Shown here in pieces: positions 43,118-51,403 of a stretch of DNA of 64,000 nt. How positions within the stretch are numbered: position 1 is the stretch's first letter; each line of letters begins with the position of its first letter. This DNA is from JAXGRD01 sp040766105 (GTDB lineage: Bacteria > Bacillota > Clostridia > Peptostreptococcales > Anaerovoracaceae), in the NCBI GenBank assembly GCA_040766105.1, contig JAXGRD010000002.1, positions 310,001 through 374,000 of the forward strand. Direction: 5' to 3'. The notes under the pieces are model-generated. The model had not been told where the DNA came from and searched no databases. It saw only the letters and a program-made list of their open reading frames with translations. Position numbers and translations under genes: made by a program.

Positions 43118-44428
43118 CTATTTCTCTTCTCGCAAGTCATGGACTCTCTTGCCCTTCCCTTCAAATCGGGGCAAAGATCCTGCGGACACCAAGCTTACCT
43201 TGGCATCGATATTCAAGGTGGTACGAAGATCGTGTTTAATGCGCTTTCTCAGGTCTTCCAGGCGTCTAAAGTCGTCCAAATAACTGGCATCCTTTAATTC
43301 CACCTTTACCTCAATGCGGTCCATGTAGTTTTCTCTGGTCACTACGATTTCGTAGAATGGCTCGATTTCCTTCACGGACATGACCACTTCTTCAATTTGA
43401 GAAGGATACACATTGACGCCACGAATGACCAACATGTCGTCGGTTCTTCCCTGTACCTTGGCCATCCTCATGGATGTACGGCCACAGCTGCAAGGAGAAT
43501 CATCCAGCCATGTGATGTCTCTGGTTCTGTACCTTAAAACAGGAAAGGCCTGTCTGGTGAGGGATGTTGCAATCAGCTCTCCCTTTTCTCCCATGGGAAG
43601 AGGCTCCAGAGTATCCGGATCCACGATTTCCGAGAAGAAGTGATCTTCGGCGATGTGCATCCCCTCTTGCTTATAGCATTCTCCCGAGTATCCCGGACCG
43701 CCTACCTCGGAAAGACCGTAGTTCTCCGTAGCCAAGATTCCCAGCTGCCCTTCAATCTTCTTTCTCATGGCTTCCGTATGACCTTCGCCCCCAAAGAGTG
43801 CGATTCTCAGTTTGATCTTGCTCTTGTCGATGTTTCTCTTTTCGATTTCATCGGCTAAGTACAGACCGTAGGAAGGTGTGGAAATGAGAATAGTGGATTC
43901 AAAGTCCTGCATGAGCATCAGTTGACGCTCCGTATTTCCGCTGGAAAGAGGTACAACCATGACACCCAGATTTTCCATTCCGTAATGAAGGCCAAAACCG
44001 CCGGTAAACAGGCCGTACCCAAAGGCGATCTGGGCCACGTCATCCGGTGTTCCCCCTGCCGCACAGATAACTCTCGTTACCACTTCCGTCCAAACATCCA
44101 AATCGTGCTTGGTATATCCCACAATTTTAGGCTTTCCTGTGGTTCCGGAAGATCCGTGAAGACGAACCACATCCTTCTTGGGAACGGCAAACATCCCAAA
44201 GGGATAGCTGTCTCTCAAGTCCTGCGCCGTGGTGTAGGGGATTTCCTTCACATCGGCCAAGGTCTTAATATGCTCCGGCTTTAAGCCGATGGCATCGAAT
44301 TTATTCTTATATAGGGGAACCTTTTCATAGCAGGTACGAACCGTTTCCTGCAGTCTTCGGAGCTGTAATTCCTTCAGCTCTCCTCTGTCCATACATTCCG
44401 CTTCTTTGTTCCAAATAATGTGTTCCAT
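43118..44428 (-). CDS. phenylacetate-CoA ligase family protein, paralogue 2
   Basis: A 436-aa AMP-forming ligase similar along its length to the neighbour: GSSGTTGKPKIVGYT, FGYGLFTGGFG, NYGLSEVGGPG, SPCSCGRTS and GRTDDMLVIRGVNVYPSQIE. The two differ in the region that binds the acyl group, which suggests a tandem duplication followed by a change in substrate. It is first in a seven-gene leftward operon (two ligases, ACT, thioesterase, HlyIII, MgtC, phosphoesterase). Confidence 0.93.
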   Translation of the reverse strand: MEHIIWNKEAECMDRGELKELQLRRLQETVRTCYEKVPLYKNKFDAIGLKPEHIKTLADVKEIPYTTAQDLRDSYPFGMFAVPKKDVVRLHGSSGTTGKPKIVGYTKHDLDVWTEVVTRVICAAGGTPDDVAQIAFGYGLFTGGFGLHYGMENLGVMVVPLSSGNTERQLMLMQDFESTILISTPSYGLYLADEIEKRNIDKSKIKLRIALFGGEGHTEAMRKKIEGQLGILATENYGLSEVGGPGYSGECYKQEGMHIAEDHFFSEIVDPDTLEPLPMGEKGELIATSLTRQAFPVLRYRTRDITWLDDSPCSCGRTSMRMAKVQGRTDDMLVIRGVNVYPSQIEEVVMSVKEIEPFYEIVVTRENYMDRIEVKVELKDASYLDDFRRLEDLRKRIKHDLRTTLNIDAKVSLVSAGSLPRFEGKGKRVHDLREEK

Positions 44429-44516
44429 TTTCTCTTCTCCAATATCTTTGCATTTACAATTAGACTCTATTTTATAGTAAATTCGTCAAAACATCAATAA
44501 GTTTAACGAAAGAAGA

Positions 44517-44535
44517 CCCCGCCGGAATGGCGGGG
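44517..44535 (-). terminator. terminator after the VWA gene
   Basis: CCCCGCC and GGCGGGG form a 7-bp G/C stem around GGAAT. On the minus strand it is followed by TCTTCTTTC, right after the stop of the VWA gene. Confidence 0.75.
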
Positions 44536-44548
44536 TGTACAACTTCTC

Positions 44549-45190
44549 CTATTTCTTGTTTCTCTTCTCAATTTCTGACTTCCATCCCTCTCCCACTTCT
44601 CCTTCCTTGGTGCACATCTCCATGACAAAGGCACCTGCCGCTTCAAAGTTCATTCTGGTACCCACATTGTCGCTTTGGTAGGTTACCGCTCGCTTGGATG
44701 AGATTCCGTAGTGGCTCGCTTCTGCCACCGCATCCATGTTTGCCCCCATGAAGAGAAACTCCCATCCGTACTGATCTTGTTGGCAAGAAATCATCTCTTT
44801 GATTTGACCACGGGTGTACTTCACGCTGGCATTTTCCATGCCGTCGGTGATAATGACAAAGACCACCTTATCTGCCCGATAATCGGGAGAGGTGTTCTTC
44901 TGCACCCCAATGATCTTTTGAATGGTCTTCCCCACAGCGTCCAGCAGTGCCGTGGTGCCTCTCACATAGTATTGTTGGGCATCCATCTTCTCCAGGCCTT
45001 CAATCTGCAGCCTGTCGTGAAGCAGTTCATATTGATTGTCGAAGAGTACCGTGGTAACATTGATTTTACGCTTTTCTTTCTTTTGCTTTTCCAACATGGC
45101 GTTGAATCCACCAATGGTATCCTCCTCCAAACCGCTCATGGATCCGCTTCTGTCCAGTATAAATACCAATTCCATTCTATCCTTTTTCAT
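44549..45190 (-). CDS. von Willebrand factor A domain protein
   Basis: A 213-aa cytoplasmic VWA protein with the full MIDAS site: DRSGSMSG at residues 12-19, the threonine in YVRGTTALLDA and the aspartate in FVIITDGMEN. No signal peptide or membrane segment is seen. It resembles TerY-like or CoxE-like single-domain VWA proteins. These often act in protein complexes; the partner is not evident. The macro-domain gene lies 80 bases upstream on the same strand. Confidence 0.88.
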   Translation of the reverse strand: MKKDRMELVFILDRSGSMSGLEEDTIGGFNAMLEKQKKEKRKINVTTVLFDNQYELLHDRLQIEGLEKMDAQQYYVRGTTALLDAVGKTIQKIIGVQKNTSPDYRADKVVFVIITDGMENASVKYTRGQIKEMISCQQDQYGWEFLFMGANMDAVAEASHYGISSKRAVTYQSDNVGTRMNFEAAGAFVMEMCTKEGEVGEGWKSEIEKRNKK

Positions 45191-45270
45191 GACTTCCTCC
45201 TCTCGGTGTTCCCTTTATGAGAAGAGTATATCCTGAGAAAGAAGGGCTTAGGTCGCCCGACAGGAGACAT

Positions 45271-46224
45271 TTATGCCCCTAAAGGATTCTGCTCATAGTA
45301 GAAGAGAGCTTCGTTGATGAGGAAAATATTGTATCCCTCCGATTGAATGAAATACTTAATGATGATATCCCCTTTATTTGCCCCGGAAAAGGCATAGCCC
45401 GCAGACTCCAAAAGATCCTCGGTCTCTTCCAAGGACAGGCGAAGGGCGATGGCCAAGGCCAAGACCGTCTGCTTCTTCGGTTGATAGTCTTTCCGGGATC
45501 GAATCTTGGAAAAATGCTTCCGATCCAAGTTGGCTCTTTTGTACACCTCTACGTCGGAAAGTCCCTTCTCAGTGATGAGTCGCAGCAACATTTCGCTAAA
45601 ACTCTCTCCTTGCTCTTTCATGAGATCTTCCAGGCTTCGTGGCGCTTCTGCACAGGAGGTTTCTTGCACCAAAAACATCATCCTGCCCACATGCTCGTCA
45701 GAGTGGAACGACAGCAGTTCCTCCAAATCCCGGCTGACTTCCTCTTCCAGGACCATATCCTTTCTGTTGAAGATTACCAGATTAACCAGCATTTCGCTAT
45801 CTTGCAGGAAGTCCTCAATGGTATGCCTTGCCACGGCAAGAGCCCGGTCCTTGGGGTATCCGTATATGCCGGAGGAGATCAAAGGAAAAGATATGGATGA
45901 CAGACCGTTTTCTTCCGCCAATCGCAAGGAGTTCAAATATGCCGACCGCAGATGTTTCTCTTCATCCTGATTTCCACCCTTCCAAATGGGTCCTACCGCG
46001 TGGATGATGTGCTTCGCCTTCAGATTGTATCCGCCGGTGATGACCGCCTCCCCCACGGGGCAGGGTGCCTTCTCGTCACACTCCCTCTGAAGTGCACTTC
46101 CCCCCGCTGCCGCAAAGATGGCTCCACACACACCGCCGCCTCTCTGCAAGCCGGAATTAGCCGCATTGACAATGGCATCCGTTTCCATCTTTGTAATATC
46201 GCCTTGTACTATTTGAAATGGCAT
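45271..46224 (-). CDS. macro domain protein with C-terminal helical/HTH-like domain
   Basis: A 317-aa protein. Residues 1-170 are a macro domain that binds ADP-ribose (VQGDITKMETDAIVNAANSG, GGGVCGAIF, ISSGIYGYPKDRA). Residues about 215-317 form a separate domain: MKEQGESFSEMLLRLITEKG, YKRANLDRKHFSKIRSRKDY and PKKQTVLALAIALRLSLEET resemble a lambda-repressor-type helix-turn-helix. The start at 46224 follows AGGAGG; in-frame codons upstream overlap the rubredoxin terminator. Such fusions may reverse ADP-ribosylation or act as an ADP-ribose-sensing regulator. Confidence 0.85.
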   Translation of the reverse strand: MPFQIVQGDITKMETDAIVNAANSGLQRGGGVCGAIFAAAGGSALQRECDEKAPCPVGEAVITGGYNLKAKHIIHAVGPIWKGGNQDEEKHLRSAYLNSLRLAEENGLSSISFPLISSGIYGYPKDRALAVARHTIEDFLQDSEMLVNLVIFNRKDMVLEEEVSRDLEELLSFHSDEHVGRMMFLVQETSCAEAPRSLEDLMKEQGESFSEMLLRLITEKGLSDVEVYKRANLDRKHFSKIRSRKDYQPKKQTVLALAIALRLSLEETEDLLESAGYAFSGANKGDIIIKYFIQSEGYNIFLINEALFYYEQNPLGA

Positions 46225-46253
46225 CCTTTCCTCCTCTCTCCCTGATTTTATCG

Positions 46254-46289
46254 TAAAAAAAGAGGGCAAGAATCTCTTCTCGCACCTCT
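46254..46289 (-). terminator. intrinsic terminator after rubredoxin
   Basis: On the minus strand AGAGGTGCGAGAA pairs with TTCTTGCCCTCT (one bulge, one G-U pair) around GAGA and is followed by seven T. It separates the rubredoxin gene from the macro-domain gene. Confidence 0.85.
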
Positions 46290-46295
46290 CCGTTT

Positions 46296-46454
46296 TTATG
46301 CCTCTTCGAACTCGTCCTTGCCTACGAAACATTCGGGACAAGTCCAATCATCAGGAACATCTTCCCATGCTGTTCCGGGAGCCACGTTGTTTTCCGGATC
46401 TCCGTCAGCAGGATCATAGATATAGCCGCATACCGTGCATACATATTTCTTCAT
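46296..46454 (-). CDS. rubredoxin
   Basis: A 52-aa rubredoxin, too short for most gene finders at default cut-offs. C6-x2-C9 (YVCTVCGYIYDP) and C39-x2-C42 (WTCPECFVGKDEFEE) bind one iron. The sequence is the standard small clostridial form and resembles the rubredoxin domain at the end of the fusion protein at 13151-15055. AGGAGG lies seven bases upstream of the ATG. It would carry electrons to oxygen- or peroxide-detoxifying enzymes such as the flavodiiron protein. It is a single-gene transcript with its own promoter and terminator. Confidence 0.97.
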   Translation of the reverse strand: MKKYVCTVCGYIYDPADGDPENNVAPGTAWEDVPDDWTCPECFVGKDEFEEA

Positions 46455-46492
46455 AGTGTTTCCTCCTATCAAAGCAATAATCTGATATTTTG

Positions 46493-46521
46493 ATTGTATC
46501 AGTAAACCCTATACCCGTCCA
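46493..46521 (-). promoter_or_regulatory. rubredoxin promoter
   Basis: On the minus strand TGGACG (46521-46516) and TACAAT (46498-46493) are 17 bases apart, about 40 bases before the rubredoxin start. Confidence 0.5.
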
Positions 46522-46598
46522 TAATTTTTTTAATCCGGATTTTTAGGTTTTTCATTAAGTTCACATAATATTTCCGTCTGATTTTGGATAACCCAGTT

Positions 46599-47270
46599 TC
46601 ATAGTGGCACCACTTCGCAGACCGTCAAGAGCCCGTCCTTCACAAAAAACCGTACATCATGTCCGGCAAAGGCGATGCCATAGACACGCTCCGGATCCTC
46701 TTGATAGGAAGGTCGCGGGTCCTCTGCCAACACCTTGAGCAATGCCTTCCCCTTTTCTTCCGGAAAGAACTGGAGGAACTCCTCCGGGCAGGAAACTTGA
46801 ACCCGCCTGTCTATGACCTTTTTCCCCAGCCGCCCCGTGGCTTCCGGATGACTCTCCGTGTCGGAAAGATAGGGCTTGATATCGTATATAGGGGTGCCGT
46901 TCATCAGATCCGCACCGGATATGTGAAGAATATGGCCTAAAGTTTTATGTGCCTCTATTCCCTCCAGTCGAACGCAAGAGAGACCGATGGGGTTGGGTCG
47001 GAAGGGAGAACGGGTGGCAAATACACCCTTGCGAATGTTTCCCCCCAGCCTCGGCGGTCTCACCATGGGCACCCACTCATCCTTGGGAGATTCGGAAAAT
47101 TCCCAGATCAGCCAAATGTGGGAGTATTCCTCCAAGCCTCGCAAGGCATCCGGGTTTCGAAACTCCGGCTCAAAGACCACCGTAGATTTCAATTCGGGAA
47201 CGATGCCGCTCTGCCTGGGAATCCCGAACTTGGTTTCAAAATCGGATCGTATCCGTGCAACTACTTTCAT
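46599..47270 (-). CDS. trmO: tRNA (N6-threonylcarbamoyladenosine(37)-N6)-methyltransferase TrmO
   Basis: A 223-aa TsaA/TrmO-family enzyme that methylates t6A37 of tRNA-Thr with S-adenosylmethionine. Family motifs are visible: FGIPRQSGIVPELKSTVVFE in part, YSHIWLIWEFSE, RPPRLGGNIRKGVFATRSPF in part, RPNPIGLS and the C-terminal DPRPSYQEDPERVYGIAFAG. The start overlaps the stop of the M20 peptidase gene by four bases, so the two are coupled. Confidence 0.93.
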   Translation of the reverse strand: MKVVARIRSDFETKFGIPRQSGIVPELKSTVVFEPEFRNPDALRGLEEYSHIWLIWEFSESPKDEWVPMVRPPRLGGNIRKGVFATRSPFRPNPIGLSCVRLEGIEAHKTLGHILHISGADLMNGTPIYDIKPYLSDTESHPEATGRLGKKVIDRRVQVSCPEEFLQFFPEEKGKALLKVLAEDPRPSYQEDPERVYGIAFAGHDVRFFVKDGLLTVCEVVPL

Positions 47271-48454
47271 TTTTTCTCTCCCTCCATATATTTCAGAACA
47301 ACCGCACCCATTACCTTGGCTGCGATCATCATGGAACCTTCATTGATCTCAAACTTGGGATGATGATGTGGATAGGATTTTCCCTCTTCCCCGGCACCGA
47401 TATAAAAGAAGCAACAGGGAAGCTTTTGGCAATAGAAGGAAAAATCTTCCGAAGGCGGGAGTGGCCCACAGTCAATGACATTTTTTACTTCCTCTATGGG
47501 GGCATTTCTGACCGCATCCACCACCAAATCCGTCATCGCTTCGTCGTTCATCAGAACGGGATAATCATTTTTGTAGTCCACCTCTATCCCACACTGAAAG
47601 GCATCACCAATCCCCCTGCTGATGGTTCGTACCTGCTCTTCTATGAGGGCCCTATCTTCCCGGGACATATACCTTACATCACCTCCCAAGATGACGCTGT
47701 CCTTGATAATGTTAAACTCCCCCTCTCCTCCAAAGGAGCCGATGGTCACCACACCGGAGTCAAAGGGGTTGAGCCTGCGACTGACAATCGTCTGCAGGGC
47801 AACTACCAAATGAGAAGCTGCAACGATGGCGTCATTGGCCTCGTGGGGTGAAGAGCCGTGGCCGCCTTTCCCTTGAACCTTTATCGTAAACTTTGCACGC
47901 CCTTGTTGGGTTGCACCCTTGTGGTAGTACACATTTCCGTATTCCATTTGGCTCATTACGTGGCAGCCAAATACATTATCTACACCCTCCAGCACTCCGT
48001 CTGCAATCATAAGGGAGGCGCCTCCCGGAGGTGCTTCTTCGCCTGTTTGATGAATGATGACAACCCTTCCTACCAGGTCTGCCTTCATCTCAATGAGACA
48101 ATCCGCCAAGGATAGGAGATAAGCCGTGTGGGCATCGTGGCCGCAGGCATGCATCACACCCTCCGTGGAAGATGCGTAGGGAAGATTTGTTTCTTCCTGT
48201 ATGGGAAGAGCATCCATGTCCCCCCGTAAGGCAATGGTCTTGCCGGGTTTTCCCGAATCGATGACCACCTTTATGCCGTAGCCACCCAGGCCTGTGGTCA
48301 AGTCAACATCCTTTTCTCGATAAAAGTCCTCTATGAATGCAGCGGTGTTTTTCTCTTGAAAGGAAAGCTCCGGATGGCTGTGAAACCATCTCCGGTTTTT
48401 CACCATTTCTTCTCGTCGCTTCTCCAGTTTTTCATAAAGTTGATCTATGAGCAT
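47267..48454 (-). CDS. M20 family amidohydrolase/peptidase
   Basis: A 395-aa metallohydrolase of the M20D group (hippurate hydrolase / N-acyl-amino-acid deacylase type). Catalytic and metal residues appear in RRWFHSHPELSFQEKNTA, LRGDMDALPIQEE, MHACGHDAHTAYLL, HQTGEEAPPGG and the C-terminal SEDFSFYCQKLP and HHPKFEINE. It probably cleaves acyl groups from amino acids in the cytoplasm. The ATG has AAAGGG upstream. Confidence 0.92.
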   Translation of the reverse strand: MLIDQLYEKLEKRREEMVKNRRWFHSHPELSFQEKNTAAFIEDFYREKDVDLTTGLGGYGIKVVIDSGKPGKTIALRGDMDALPIQEETNLPYASSTEGVMHACGHDAHTAYLLSLADCLIEMKADLVGRVVIIHQTGEEAPPGGASLMIADGVLEGVDNVFGCHVMSQMEYGNVYYHKGATQQGRAKFTIKVQGKGGHGSSPHEANDAIVAASHLVVALQTIVSRRLNPFDSGVVTIGSFGGEGEFNIIKDSVILGGDVRYMSREDRALIEEQVRTISRGIGDAFQCGIEVDYKNDYPVLMNDEAMTDLVVDAVRNAPIEEVKNVIDCGPLPPSEDFSFYCQKLPCCFFYIGAGEEGKSYPHHHPKFEINEGSMMIAAKVMGAVVLKYMEGEKK

Positions 48455-48562
48455 CTGTCCATCCCTTTCTCTTGAATTTTTCCATATTCTCTTCTCACTC
48501 TATCACAATCCATCCAATTTATGATATAATTTTTTTAATTTCACTAGCGTAGAGGGAGAAGC

Positions 48563-49210
48563 ATGGAACTGACTTTATTTATTTTGGAAATCATCGGCAC
48601 CGTTGCCTTTGCGGTTTCCGGCCTTATTGCCGGCGTCAATCGAAATATGGATATCTTGGGCATCACCATCATGGCCGTGGTCACGGCGACGGGGGGTGGA
48701 GCCATACGGGATATCACCTTGGGAATCACGCCCCCTACCATGTTCGTGAAGCCCATCTATTTGATTATCGCCCTTCTCACCTGCCTGATCTTCTTCATCG
48801 GTGCAGAGATTTGGAGAAGACACGCAAAGATTAACGGAAAAATTCCTAAAACCATCGTAACCAATGCCATTAATATTTCCGATGCCATCGGACTGGGCGT
48901 CTTCACCGTCAGCGGTGCTTCTGTGGCCATGGCCATGGGTTATGAAGATAATTTAGGTCTCATTCTCTTTGTGGGACCCATCACCGGCGTAGGCGGCGGC
49001 ATTATGCGAGACATCTTCTCGGGACAGGTTCCCTCTGTCTTTGTGCGCCATATCTATGCCTTGGCTTCCCTCATTGGTGCGGCGGCTCTCTTCGGTCTCC
49101 AATTCTTCATAGACCAAAAGCTTGCCATGCTTCTGTGTACGGCCTTGATTGTCATTATTCGCATCCTCTCTTCCAGACTCCAATTGAGCCTTCCAAAAAT
49201 CAAAGTATAA
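48563..49210 (+). CDS. TRIC cation channel family protein (UPF0126)
   Basis: A 215-aa membrane protein built from two repeats of a three-helix unit. Each carries the conserved glycine-rich signature: TATGGGAIRDITLGITPP in the first and GVGGGIMRDIFSGQVPSV in the second. Bacterial TRIC proteins form K+-conducting trimers. GGGAGAAGC precedes the ATG. It stands alone between divergent and downstream genes. Confidence 0.92.
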   Translation: MELTLFILEIIGTVAFAVSGLIAGVNRNMDILGITIMAVVTATGGGAIRDITLGITPPTMFVKPIYLIIALLTCLIFFIGAEIWRRHAKINGKIPKTIVTNAINISDAIGLGVFTVSGASVAMAMGYEDNLGLILFVGPITGVGGGIMRDIFSGQVPSVFVRHIYALASLIGAAALFGLQFFIDQKLAMLLCTALIVIIRILSSRLQLSLPKIKV

Positions 49211-49225
49211 AATTTCTTTTTCCCC

Positions 49226-49254
49226 TTGCATCGCGAACATATGTTCTTTATAAT
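49226..49254 (+). promoter_or_regulatory. dinB promoter with LexA (SOS) box in the spacer
   Basis: TTGCAT (49226-49231) and TATAAT (49249-49254) are 17 bases apart. Inside the spacer, at 49234-49247, lies CGAACATATGTTCT, which contains the perfect Firmicutes LexA core GAAC-N4-GTTC. Bound LexA would block the polymerase. Confidence 0.85.
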
Positions 49255-49274
49255 GAAATCAGGAGGCAGGTACG

Positions 49275-50522
49275 ATGCTTGTATTTCATGTTGATGCAAA
49301 CAGTGCATATCTCAGTTGGACGGCAGCGTCCCTTTTGGAGAAGGGATATCCTACGGATATTAGGACCCTTCCTTCTGCTATTGCCGGCGATCCCCAAAAT
49401 CGTCACGGCATCATCTTGGCTAAATCCATTCCTGCCAAGAAGTGCGGCGTTCAAACAGCGGAAAGCATCCTGGAAGCGAAGCAAAAATGTCCGGATTTAC
49501 AGATTTTTCCTCCGGACTACGACCTCTTCCTTCTCTGCAGCGATGCCATGCACGAGATACTATCCCAATACACACCCTTGATTCAGCGATACAGCGTGGA
49601 TGAATCCTTCATGGACTGCAGCCGATGCCCTGAGATTCGTCGTGCTCCCGTGGAGACCGCCTTTGCCATAAAGGAGAAGATTAAAGAAACCTTGGGATTT
49701 ACGGTGAACATCGGTGTAGGGAACAACAAGGCCATGGCAAAGATGGCCGGAGAACTGAAAAAGCCGGATATGGTCCACACCCTTTGGCCCGAGGAAATTC
49801 CAAAGAAACTGTGGCCCCTTCCTGTCAGCGAGCTGTTCATGGTGGGAAGAGCCACCACCCGAAAATTGTGCCAATGCAACATCACCACAATCGGCGATTT
49901 GGCTCGGGCGGACGTGAATTTCCTGCGAAGTATTTTGAAGAGTCACGGCCAACTGGTTCACGACTATGCCAACGGTATCGATCCTTCTCCCGTCATCATC
50001 AACGGAGAAGTGGAGCAGAAGGGCTTGGGAAACAGCCTGACCCTGCCCTATGATGCCACCACCAAGAAAGAACTGTTTTTGGAGGCCCTCGCCCTTTGTG
50101 AACGAGTGGGGATGCGCCTTCGGAGGCTGAACCGCAGGGCGTCTCTGGTTTCCGTGTACCTGAAGAACAGTTCCTTTGCCGGCTGTGGTCATCAGGTGCA
50201 GCTACCGATTTTTATCAACAGCACTTCGGAAATCTATGGAATTTCCAAACAGCTCATTGAGGAATGTTGGAACGGCCAGCCCGTGCGACAACTGGGCATC
50301 TCCGTCTCCCGACTGTCCAGAGGAGAAGAACTGCAGCTGAGCCTTTGGGACGCTTCTTTCCGTGAAAAGCAAGAGCGTCTGGATCAAGCCGTGGATCGCA
50401 TTCGCAGTGCCTACGGCGAGCGGAGCATCACCCGAGGGACCTTTGCCAACTCTTCCGCTGCACCCATACAGGGAGGTGTCAACGACGGAAATTATCTGAT
50501 GATGGGAGGATTCCAGTCATGA
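49275..50522 (+). CDS. dinB: DNA polymerase IV (Y family)
   Basis: A 415-aa translesion polymerase. Metal-binding acids are in FHVDANSAYLSW and RYSVDESFMDCS; the helix-hairpin-helix region (ELFMVGRATTRKLCQCNITT) and the C-terminal little-finger domain follow. It lets replication pass damaged bases at low fidelity. AGGAGG precedes the ATG. The LexA box in its promoter shows SOS control. Its stop overlaps a small gene by four bases. Confidence 0.94.
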   Translation: MLVFHVDANSAYLSWTAASLLEKGYPTDIRTLPSAIAGDPQNRHGIILAKSIPAKKCGVQTAESILEAKQKCPDLQIFPPDYDLFLLCSDAMHEILSQYTPLIQRYSVDESFMDCSRCPEIRRAPVETAFAIKEKIKETLGFTVNIGVGNNKAMAKMAGELKKPDMVHTLWPEEIPKKLWPLPVSELFMVGRATTRKLCQCNITTIGDLARADVNFLRSILKSHGQLVHDYANGIDPSPVIINGEVEQKGLGNSLTLPYDATTKKELFLEALALCERVGMRLRRLNRRASLVSVYLKNSSFAGCGHQVQLPIFINSTSEIYGISKQLIEECWNGQPVRQLGISVSRLSRGEELQLSLWDASFREKQERLDQAVDRIRSAYGERSITRGTFANSSAAPIQGGVNDGNYLMMGGFQS

Positions 50523-50788
50523 AAATCTTAGCCAAACCCATATATATGATTGCCGTCTTCTCCCCGGAGGAAAAGCCTATTCCCTACAAGTTCAAGATGC
50601 GAGAGAGGGAAACCGACGAAGACTATGTGGTCGTCACCATTGACAAGATCTTTCATTCCTATGCCTCCAAGGTGGCGGGAATCGAGACGGTCATCTACTC
50701 CTGCCAGAGCATCATCGCCGGTATGGAGAGAAGATACGAGCTGAAATATACCCTCCCCACCTGTCAGTGGGAATTGTATAAAATGTAA
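50519..50788 (+). CDS. small conserved protein coupled to dinB
   Basis: An 89-aa protein of unknown function, predicted mostly as beta strands (KPIYMIAVFSPEEKPIPYKF, YVVVTIDKIFHSYASKVAG, RYELKYTLPTCQWELYKM). It overlaps dinB by four bases (ATGA) and is followed by a terminator, so it belongs to the SOS transcript. Small genes coupled to Y-family polymerases are common in Firmicutes (for example YolD-like proteins in Bacillus), although this one does not look like YolD. A role as polymerase accessory factor is inference. Confidence 0.75.
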   Translation: MKILAKPIYMIAVFSPEEKPIPYKFKMRERETDEDYVVVTIDKIFHSYASKVAGIETVIYSCQSIIAGMERRYELKYTLPTCQWELYKM

Positions 50789-50790
50789 AA

Positions 50791-50811
50791 GGGAGATGCG
50801 GTGCATCTCCC
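50791..50811. terminator. bidirectional terminator
   Basis: GGGAGATGC and GCATCTCCC form a perfect 9-bp stem around GGT, with an A-run before it and CTCTTT after it. It serves the dinB transcript and the convergent FMN-reductase gene. Confidence 0.88.
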
Positions 50812-50823
50812 TCTTTCATACTT

Positions 50824-51387
50824 TTATTTTCCACGCTTTTCTATAAACTCCAGGAAGGCTTCCGCCTGGCTTTCTATGCGCTCCATGCTGTCGCTTAAAT
50901 CCAGTTGTCCCTCCTCGTCGGCAATATCCATGGCATTGGGAATGGTCAGCCTTGGTGCGTTCATCACTTCCATGCCCAAGAAGCTAATCAGGGTCACCAG
51001 GTGATCCTGGGCAATCCCCGTTCCTGACATCCCGGGAGTGATGCCGCTGATGGCCGCCGGTTTGCCCTTAATGACACGAGGTTCCGAGTCGCTGACCGGT
51101 CTGGACAACCAGTCCAAAAGATTCTTCATCACGCCGGAGAAGAAATGGTTATATTCCGGGGTGAAAAACCAGATGCCGTCTGCATCCTTGACCTTATCTC
51201 TGACCCGCTTCACCGCCTCCGGTGCCGGATATTCAATATCTTGATTCATAAAGGGAATATCGCTGTAATCCAACAGTTCGAAATCCGCTCTGTCCCCTAC
51301 CACTTCCTGCGCCGCAAAGGCCAGTTGACGGTTAAAGGACTCCTTTCGCAGGGAACCTACAATTGCCAGTATCTTCTTTTCTTCCAT
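50824..51387 (-). CDS. NADPH-dependent FMN reductase family protein
   Basis: A 187-aa flavodoxin-like reductase. The FMN-binding loop GSLRKESFNRQLA, the FTPEYNHFFSGVMKNLLDW block and the following SRP are typical of the NADPH-dependent FMN/chromate reductase group. The start at 51387 follows GAGGAGG. It lies 16 bases after the pirin gene in the same operon. It probably acts in quinone or flavin reduction under oxidative stress. Confidence 0.92.
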   Translation of the reverse strand: MEEKKILAIVGSLRKESFNRQLAFAAQEVVGDRADFELLDYSDIPFMNQDIEYPAPEAVKRVRDKVKDADGIWFFTPEYNHFFSGVMKNLLDWLSRPVSDSEPRVIKGKPAAISGITPGMSGTGIAQDHLVTLISFLGMEVMNAPRLTIPNAMDIADEEGQLDLSDSMERIESQAEAFLEFIEKRGK

Positions 51388-51403
51388 TTTGTGCCTCCTC
51401 TTC

